Shown here: piece by piece, positions 56,401 through 64,000 of the stretch
How the letters are laid out: the number at the start of each line of letters is the position of its first letter
Numbering within the stretch: the stretch's first letter is position 1
NCBI GenBank assembly: GCA_003415625.1
Contig: PYIU01000004.1
Location: forward strand, 2,852,001 to 2,916,000
Source of the DNA: Aquanectria penicillioides
Lineage: Eukaryota; Ascomycota; Sordariomycetes; Hypocreales; Nectriaceae
Reading direction: 5' to 3'
DNA length: 64,000 bases
The notes under the pieces: generated by a model
What the model saw: the letters and a program-made list of their open reading frames with translations, nothing else
Database searches by the model: none
What the model was told of the DNA's origin: nothing
Translations under genes and position numbers: made by a program

Positions 56401-59400
56401 CCGTTTGTCCCCCAAACTCACGCCACCCAATACTACGCCGTCATCGACCTCTCGGTGCTGGTCCGCCAAAGTGGTGTTTCTGCAGCATTGATCCACGTTG
56501 CTGTCGACGCTCCGATCTGTTGACACTGTGTCGCGCATTCGGACAGCTGCCTGTTTTGGCTAAGGTGGTTGCGACGGGGATCCCTTGCACCCATGAGTCC
56601 TGGTCTTGGTTTTGGTCTTGGACTTGGTCTGGAGACTTGCCGCAGACTGGGGGTGAGTGAGTGAGAGACTGGATACCTGTCTATCGCCCGCCGTCTCTCT
56701 CTTCCCCTGATCCACTGCTGTCGACGAGAGAGAACGATGCCGGGTTGGGTCTGGTTCAGTTTCCCCGCTTCGGCGCGTGCAAGCATTTCCGGGCCGAGCG
56801 CCAACTTGCCATGTTGGAGTTGAGCACGGTCTGACAGTCCCATCTGAGGCATCTGGTCTCTCTTCATTCGCGAGCCCTGACCGACACCATTCCCCCTGCG
56901 GAATGAAGCCTTTCTCCTTCGGTCGGGTTCTTCAGCCTCGACTGCAAGATGGAGTTGGACGACATGTCGACTCAGATCTGAAAGCCGTGAAGCTGCGCAC
57001 TTCTCTTCAAACCACCCGTGTTTTCCGACAGCTCTAAATGAGCCCGTCGCTGCTCGCCTCGAGTTTCCCACGGCAAGCTCCGGAGCACGGCGCGATTCAA
57101 CTTACGCCATCTGATCATGTCAAGGTGCTCTCGCACTTGTTCCGCCCTAAAAAGTCGCCCCTTCATCACAAACAACGACCCTGGACCTTCCCGCCACCCT
57201 CCGACGGAGCCGAGGTCACCATATCCGCCATCTACGGACACGGCGCATTCAGGATCCCCGCCTCCTTGGTTCGACTAGCTATCAGTGCAGCAGTCTCCAC
57301 AGGGTTTGTCGACATCGTCCTCCAACGGAGGATGGGATGACATGACGGTGTGCTTCCGGCTCGTAGCTCCATTGGCTCCGGCCCCACTGTGCTGACCATG
57401 GTTTCGCGCTTGGGCACGTCCTGGTGCTCGCTGCCTTCGTGTAATTGAAATCGGCGACTCCAGATTGACGGTGCGCGTAGACAGCCTTCCGCCAATCACC
57501 CCCGACGCGACCTGCGGTATATAGCACGGCGCTGAACGAGGGGGAGCAACCATTTTGGCCAGGGTCTCGATCAGTGTAACCCAAGTGGTCGGTTGAGGGA
57601 ACCGAGGAAACTAGGCCCGCCTCTCCCCCAATGCCCACTCAGTGGCTATAGTATTATTATCACGGACACGGACAACAGCATGGGCTTTTTGTGCTGGCTC
57701 TTGCTCACATGCCCCCTGCCCCGTCGTGGTCTCGATGCCCCCGCGAACGCGCCGAGCTAGGGTCACCTATCGCCCGCTCCATTTTCATGTATGCGAGGAA
57801 ATCGAGGACGCGACGAGCGAAATGCGACCGAGGCGGGCAGTCGGGGCGACAGTAGAAACCGGCACACTATTGAGTCAAAATGAGCCACACCCGGCAGGCC
57901 CCAACCATGAGCCGCCCAATCTCCATGTCTCGTACCGGCAGTATGTTGCACAAGCAGGGATCGCCGGCGCGCTTGTTGATGGCAATCAGCCATGCTGTCG
58001 CGATTCGCCATGACCTGTGCCCAGCATGAGTCCCCCACTCGTCCAAGTAAATGATGCGACACGCGGGTCGAGGCCATGGAAAGGCCCAGCCGGCGCAGAC
58101 GCAAACGGGGCACGCCCACCATGTGCCAAAAGGCATGGGGCTTGGCCTCTTCGTGTTCAGTTCATCCGTTCCCTGTCACGATGGCCGGCCGGTGAGAGAG
58201 AAAAGAACACATAGTACTGATACTGTGCAACAGATCTACGCTAGTTAAGATTTGATTGCTAACGGCTCTAGCAGGGGGACGAGGCAAAGAGGTTTAACAG
58301 AGGAACATGTTGGGGGCCTGCCCTGCGGTCCGAGCTCAGTGGTCGTAGACTTGGCCTAAAGACGTTGAGTTTGGGCCATCTGGCGCTGGGCTTGCGTAAG
58401 TTGATGCTAAAGTGATTTTCAATTGGAGTGGCAAGGCCGCGATGATGGGCCGTCTCATCGAGACTTTGACCATTGGACGCAGACTTGGTATCCAAGGATG
58501 GGAATTCTGTCGAAGGGTCAGATAGGGTACGTATGGTTCGTCACGCGGCGGCCTGCATGCGGCACAGAACTGACCCACTAAAGCAACGGCTCAGAAAGAT
58601 GGCCCGACCAGGCCAACCCAGGATCCAGGCACACTCATTGTCAGGATCACCCATCAAGGCAAGTCCCAAGGCCCTCCGTTGCGTGTCACTGGAGGTGGAT
58701 TGCTGGCGGAGTTGGAAGATGGGAGATGGGAGAGGCGGAGACGGGACATGTTTGATGGGACAGCGGAGCGCTTTCCTTCAGATGGCCTGAGCCCTTGGGA
58801 GGGAGCCATCCTCCGTTGGTCGGCTCCGTGAGAGCGGACGGGAGGGCACATGGCTGCCAGTGTCAAATGTCACAGGGCAGAGCCACGACCCTGTTCAACT
58901 TTGTCCGTCCATGGCAGACATCCTTGCAGACTGACCTGGGGCAACAGAGCACCGGTGACGGGAGGCTGGTTAGAAAAAAAGAGACCAGCAGTGTGACTCG
59001 GAGACCAACAGAACTCCGGCAAGCCTGCAGGATACATGGAGGGGGTGCTGTGTCCTCGGTGCCGTTGGTCATCACCAAGGAAGTGAGTGGCCTTTCCCAT
59101 GTACCTTTGTCATTGGAGATGGGAAAGGACGATGAGCTGCGGCGGTGGATGGGACACACTCCTGTAAGGCTGGTTGGTTGGAGGTGACATTTTGCAGGTG
59201 CCGGCGACGGAGGAAGAGGAGACGGCGGGCAAGGGATGACGGCAAAAGGGTCGAGATGACAAGCCAAGCCGAGCCTAGCAAGCACCTTGTTCCATGGCCA
59301 TGGGATGGGCTTATGATACAGATTGCATCCATACTCCGTACTGTGAGCTCTCCCGCATGGGCTTTACAGCATGGGCCAGGCAGGCAGTTTTGCGGGCTGG

Positions 59401-61335
59401 TTTTGCCGGGCTCGCTGCGGTAAAACCAATCCGCCAAATCTGTGTGCAAACGGAGCAGCAGCATGGACACCGCAGAGCGACAGGGCAGGTTGCTGTTGAG
59501 GGTACCTGCCGATGCCCCCGTCCGCCTCCGTTCCCCATCCATCGATTGTCGCGTCCCCCGCTTTCGAGGCTTCTCGGACTCTCTCTGACAGACCCTCGTT
59601 GAGACCCTCGACGGTTTTACTCCGTATGTGTGCTTGGCCTCTTTTATACTGGGCCACCTGGCTCTGTCCACTCCTGAGTCCGTGTGTGACGGCTACCACC
59701 TCACTATGCTCTTTTCATACAACTTGGCCACGACCTGTCTTTCCCCGTTCCCGCTCCCGTTCGCCCCAAGGACAGGACCCTGACATTGGCGAAGATCTGA
59801 CGACCAACCGTCAGGACGTGAGTTGACTCGAAAAGGAAAACGCGAAAAGCAAGTATTCCGGGGGAGTGACAAGGCGACCGTTGACTCGATCATGCCAGGG
59901 AAACAAAGTCATTGACAGACGAGACACCTTAGGTGTAACTTGAGACTAGATCTATGTATGGTGCGCGTTTGCGTCGATTTTCGTGTAAGAGCCAACAAGG
60001 ACGGTTCATTCCTCTGACCCTCTCCTCACTCTGGCTGGCTTCGCTTTGGCTCTCCATGTGTGTTGCCCTAGATACCTGCGCACCCCGTCCCAGTCACTTC
60101 CCTTCACTTCACTTTCACTTCTGTTTCTTGGGAACACTGCCCCATTCTGTCGCGTGCTGTGCTTCAGTTTGTACCGTGTGCGTATCAACCGGCAGCGTGC
60201 ATGTACCGTACCTGAGCATCACAATCTCCTGCACAGTACCATTTCTATCTGTCCATCCATCACCAGTCTAATCCCCCCCCCATTTATTTTTTTCTGTTCC
60301 CTTTCACCACCATCACCGCTGCTACCCAAATTCAGCCAACCAACCAACACCACCGCCGCTTGCAAACACATCTCCTCATCTCCCTTGGAGGAGGCGTTTA
60401 CAGTTGGGCTCCCTGTCTCGCCTGAGCCGATAAACATACCACGGCATCTCAGCTCAGCGCAATTACATCAACGACTCCATTGCCCACTTGGGCTTGGTAC
60501 CTGGGGACGTGGGCGACATTTGCACACATATTCACACACACAACACCCCTCTGGCACCCCAAAGCTCCCACACTACGCGCAATCCCGGTCGCACCAGCAA
60601 TCGCACAGCACCGCTGACTCCCCAACTCAGCAACAGACAGACGAGACACGCATTGTGGTTGGGCAGCTCAGGACCTTGCATCCTTCCCATCCCATTCCAC
60701 CCGCCCGCCGTCTCCTGCACAGGTCGCCAGGGCTCCCCGGCCACCTTCCTCATCACCCCAGCAAGCCCAACAAGCCCAGCAAGCCCCCCAGTAGCTTGCC
60801 TGGCTGCCCCCTCCCCAAGCAGGCTTAGGCTTTCCTTCCCCCCCAGAGCCCGCAGCGAAAAAAAAAAAAGAGGGTCCCCCCCGCTCCACGTTCCCTCCTC
60901 CCTCCTCCTCGCTCGCCCTCGCGCCTTCCAGGCCCCGTCAACCCCCATCCACCCCCATCACCCCCTCCCCCCTTGCGGACAAGCGCCCCGACAATTGCAT
61001 TTGCATGCCACGGGCTCCCAGAGTCGCGCAAGAGCAATAAGAGCATCCTGCTTAAGCCGAATCCCTCGCCTCGCCTGCCTTTGCCTTGCCTCGCTTCTTT
61101 CCGCCGCGCCACCCACGCCCGCACCCAGACCAGACTCGATCCAGCAAAAGCGCGCCCAACCAGGTTTCTGCGACAAGAAAGGCAGCGCACCGCAGCTCCC
61201 TCCCTCTCTCCGCTCCCACTCCAGATCCAGTATAGATCCATCGGCACCACGCTCAAAGCAGTATCTCCACCACCTTTTTTTCGTCCTTTGGTCGCGGTGA
61301 TACAAGACGTTCTGAATCCAAAAACCTCTTTCGCA
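53469..61335. other. Gene-poor region of nearly 8 kb upstream of MCM1
   Basis: No gene is supported across 7.9 kb. Many overlapping 60-250-codon frames occur on both strands, but they are GC- and Pro/Arg-rich shadows without recognisable motifs. The last kilobase is pyrimidine-rich (CCT/CCA repeats) and, with its short upstream ORFs, looks like a long 5' leader of MCM1. No tRNA, 5S rRNA or transposon remnant was recognised. A long non-coding RNA or an undetected multi-exon gene cannot be excluded. Confidence 0.45.
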
Positions 61336-62367
61336 ATGGCAGACATTACAGATCAACACGACCAGACCTCGCCTACCGAGCTCGACGACTCCCACGCCGT
61401 CGGCAATGGCAGCGCCACCCAGGAATCTCGCGGCATCAAGCGCCAGCGCCCGTCAGCCGCCGACGATGAAGACGACGACGACGAGAAGGGCAGCCGCGAG
61501 CGTCGCAAGATTGAGATTAAGTTCATCAGCGACAAGTCTCGTCGACACATCACCTTCTCCAAGCGCAAGGCTGGTATCATGAAGAAGGTTAGTCGACTCT
61601 CCTCTGCGACGAAAAACACCGTCACAGCACCTCACAAACCACGTCCACCATCGCCGCCTTCTTTTCTGGGCGCCCTCACGCCTCTGCCTCCTGTCGCCAC
61701 GCGCCTTACGAGACTGTGCATCGCTCGTGTCGCGCTGCACAGTCACCTTTCGTCCACCGTTCATCTTGCCAGAAAACCATTCATCCTAGACACTAGCGCT
61801 GACCATTCATCCATTGACGCAGGCCTACGAACTCTCTGTCCTTACTGGCACCCAAGTCCTTCTTTTGGTCGTATCTGAGACTGGTTTGGTCTACACCTTC
61901 ACCACGCCCAAGCTCCAGCCTCTGGTCACCAAGGCTGAAGGCAAGAACCTTATCCAGGTGCGTAATACTCTCAATGAATGCGCAGCCGCTCTCGTGCCCG
62001 ACAAGCAACGTCGCATTCACTTCCCACGCGTTATTCAGCGCACCTTTCTCTACGGATAGCTAACCTGTCGCGCTCTCCATAGGCATGCTTGAACGCCCCC
62101 GAGCCTACTCCTGGTAACGAGAACGGCGTCGACGGCGGCGACCAGGTCGAGTCGCCTGAGGAGCCTGCTAACCAGCACCTCCCCCCTCAAGGCAGCCGAC
62201 CCGGTATGCCCCAACAACCTCACATGCCGGGCAACTACATGCCTAACATGCCCATGGATCCCCAGCAGGCTCTGGCTTATCAGAGCTACGTGCAACGGAA
62301 TCAGGGCTACGGCTCTGGTATGCCTCCCCAACCCGGCATGCCCCCCAGCAACCACCACCAATCGTGA
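61336..62367 (+). CDS. mcm1: MADS-box transcription factor Mcm1 (SRF type)
   Basis: DNA-binding regulator of mating, cell cycle and development; binds CC(A/T)6GG-type sites with partner factors. Exons 61336-61587, 61823-61957 and 62083-62367 give 223 aa; introns are 235 and 125 nt (donors GTTAGT and GTGCGT). Residues 1-55 are acidic and disordered (DDEDDDDE). The MADS box spans about 56-112: RRKIEIKFISDKSRRHITFSKRKAGIMKK is interrupted by intron 1 and continues AYELSVLTGTQVLLLVVSE, then a short SAM-like segment. The C-terminus is Pro/Gln/Met-rich (PQQPHMPGNYMPNMPMDPQQ), typical of fungal Mcm1. No key residue of the MADS fold is missing. It sits alone beside the large gene-poor region. Confidence 0.95.
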
Positions 62368-64000
62368 AAAAAGGCACAAACCCAAAGACAGCCCTTGGGT
62401 CTCTGATACCCGGCGCTCAATGCTCTCCTGAGACGCCGCCTCTTGACCTTGCGCGTCCCGATGGACATCGATGTAATTCGCGAGGTCCTGGTGATTTGGC
62501 GTTGATTTGGTGTTGATTTGCCACTTGCATTTCCACTTGAATTTCTTGTCTTTTTTTTATCTTCCTTTTCGTCAGGTGCAGCAGGGCTTTTAGGCCGTAC
62601 AAACTGGTTTGACGGGTCTTATAATAGTGGTTTGGCCAGCCCGCATTGTCGGGAAAAATCCCATAGTGTCTAGTCACCCTATCGATACTTTCTAGGCCGG
62701 CCTTGTTGCCGTTGTCCGCAGGGAGCGACTCGGATTTGGCATTACGAGACTCAATTGTTTGGGGGCAAGCCTTGCGTGTTCTTTCCTTTCTCGCATTCGA
62801 GGTCATTGACAAAGTGTATTCTCATTCTGGAGCATTCGCGCAAGGTCGCTGCTGGGCCTGGACAGGCGAACCTATTGGGTGGGATGTGCTGGAGGGTATG
62901 CCTAGCCCGCGAATTTACCAAAGGGTTTTGTGGTGGGATGGGAACGGAGGCAAACGAGGGCATGAATATTACGGATGGGAACTTCGAAGTGGACTTGACG
63001 AATCTATCACGGGCCAAGAGACAACGGACTTTTTTCCTTGAACCCTCCACACCAGGATCGGATACCCGACCTCTTTCCTTCTCCTTTGCCACACCCTCCT
63101 CGTCGCTTGCTCTTCGCGCAAGCAGCAAATGCTGTCGAGTCTTTGTATGTCGCTGCAAGGAAGAAGACAAGGAGGAGGAGGGCGGAAATCGTGTATGATA
63201 ACAACTTCTTCATCTTTCATAGAAGAAATTTCCTTGACTCAACTTGCAACGTGTTTGTGTGTTTTTGATGTGATTAGTTGGCGAATGTTGAAACGCTGGT
63301 GTTTTGGTTTGAATGCGCGTCATGACTATGTCCTTCTCACGACAGGAGTTCTGCTTGGGGAGAGGGTCATGCGACGAAGATTCTGATCGAAACATCTACA
63401 AGTGACATTGCCTTCCCAATGAGGCAAGTAGCTTGGAGTTGTCAATGCATCGGAATCCTGGCCATGGTTCGCAGAAAAAGGAAAAGTCGGGGGCGCGAGC
63501 TTTTTTTGCATCGCGGGGTAGGGAGATCGCGTGGTGGCGGAGGGTTCCTGTCTCTTTTCTTACCGTATTTGGGACGCAGGGCGGCCGTGATTGGAAGGAG
63601 TTGACGTGAGGTAAGAGCTTTTCCTTTTTTGCGATTATTAAATCGGGGATCTGGGGGGCTGAAGGGGTAGAAAGGGAGAGGGGGGGGGGGTCTCCTTGTG
63701 CGATGGGGTTTTATTTTTATTTTTATTTTTTTTATGGGCTCTTGATGACGTGGATGGGCTCTGTTTGACGGAAGCGGTTTGGTGGTTTGGCACTGGACCT
63801 GAAGGGGAAGGGAGCGAGAGCCGTTTCCTTGTTTGGAGTGGGTTGGTGGGGTGGAAAGAACAGTGTTGGCCGTTGGACTAGATTGGATCAGATGATGTCA
63901 GGTGATGAAGGATGAAGAAGAGAGAAAGAGAGGGGTTTAAAAACGATCCGGGAGGGGGAATGTTTGCTGAATTGGCGGGGTTGCTTTTTGGATGAAGTTG
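62368..64000. other. 3' region of MCM1 and downstream intergenic DNA
   Basis: Begins with the MCM1 3' UTR. No gene is supported; frames at 62755-63198 and 63129-63386 are short and lack family features. G-runs and T-runs occur around 63676-63730. The edge of the window may cut an adjacent gene not visible here. Confidence 0.5.

Noticed and set aside
60046..61300. Several overlapping Pro/Ser/His-rich frames before MCM1
   Set aside because: Caused by CCT/CCA/CAC-rich sequence; no consistent frame, and they fit a 5' leader.
1..64000. CRISPR array, rRNA, prophage or biosynthetic megasynthase
   Set aside because: No regularly spaced repeats, rRNA-like sequence, phage genes or large PKS/NRPS frames were seen; the content is eukaryotic.

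Overview
The window is nuclear DNA of a filamentous ascomycete, most likely a sordariomycete and possibly Hypocreales. I infer this from short GT-AG introns (mostly 46-235 nt) with CTAAC-like branch points, the fungal gene content (HOG-pathway MAPKK Pbs2, tetraspanin Pls1, a SUR7-type membrane protein, a Mec1/ATR kinase, MADS-box Mcm1), long UTRs and wide intergenic spacers. No rRNA, CRISPR, viral gene or complete autonomous transposon was seen.

Layout. 0.9-2.6 kb: pantothenate kinase (+). 4.6 kb: intron-containing tRNA-Pro (-). 5.6-5.9 kb: small two-exon conserved-looking protein (-). 7.4-8.8 kb: PARP-type zinc-finger protein with a histone-H1-like tail (-). 9.7-17.4 kb: nine-exon ATR/Mec1 checkpoint kinase (-). 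17.8-19.7 kb: divergent Hsp70-like ATPase (-), facing a coiled-coil protein of unknown function at 20.6-22.0 kb (+). 22.2-25.6 kb: divergent pair of a gamma-glutamylcyclotransferase-like protein (-) and a glutamine-synthetase-fold amidoligase (+). 26.0-28.3 kb: 3-methylcrotonyl-CoA carboxylase biotin subunit (-), facing a PNPOx-like flavoprotein at 29.0-29.9 kb (+). 30.3-32.1 kb: auxin-efflux-carrier family membrane protein (-). 32-37 kb: gene-poor, with a 129-bp MITE-like element. 37.3-39.4 kb: Pbs2 (+). 40.9-41.9 kb: SUR7 family protein (-). 44.9-45.9 kb: lipoyl(octanoyl) transferase (+). 47.5 kb: tRNA-Thr (-). 48.0-48.9 kb: acyl-protein-thioesterase-like hydrolase (-). 50.7-52.3 kb: D-arabinono-1,4-lactone oxidase with a 1-nt frameshift (+). 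52.7-53.5 kb: tetraspanin Pls1 (-). 53.5-61.3 kb: a gene-poor stretch of nearly 8 kb. 61.3-62.4 kb: Mcm1 (+).

Functional themes. Most genes are conserved housekeeping or signalling genes, not an accessory island. CoA biosynthesis (pantothenate kinase), lipoate attachment (octanoyltransferase) and leucine catabolism (MCC) are metabolic; Pbs2, Mcm1, Pls1 and the SUR7 protein belong to stress, development and cell-surface biology; ATR and the PARP-finger protein both point to the DNA-damage response and lie next to each other. The most interesting lead for an undescribed system is the divergent amidoligase/gamma-glutamylcyclotransferase pair, which could attach and remove a glutamyl group on an unknown substrate. 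All exon boundaries were placed by eye from splice signals, reading frame and protein plausibility, without transcript data.
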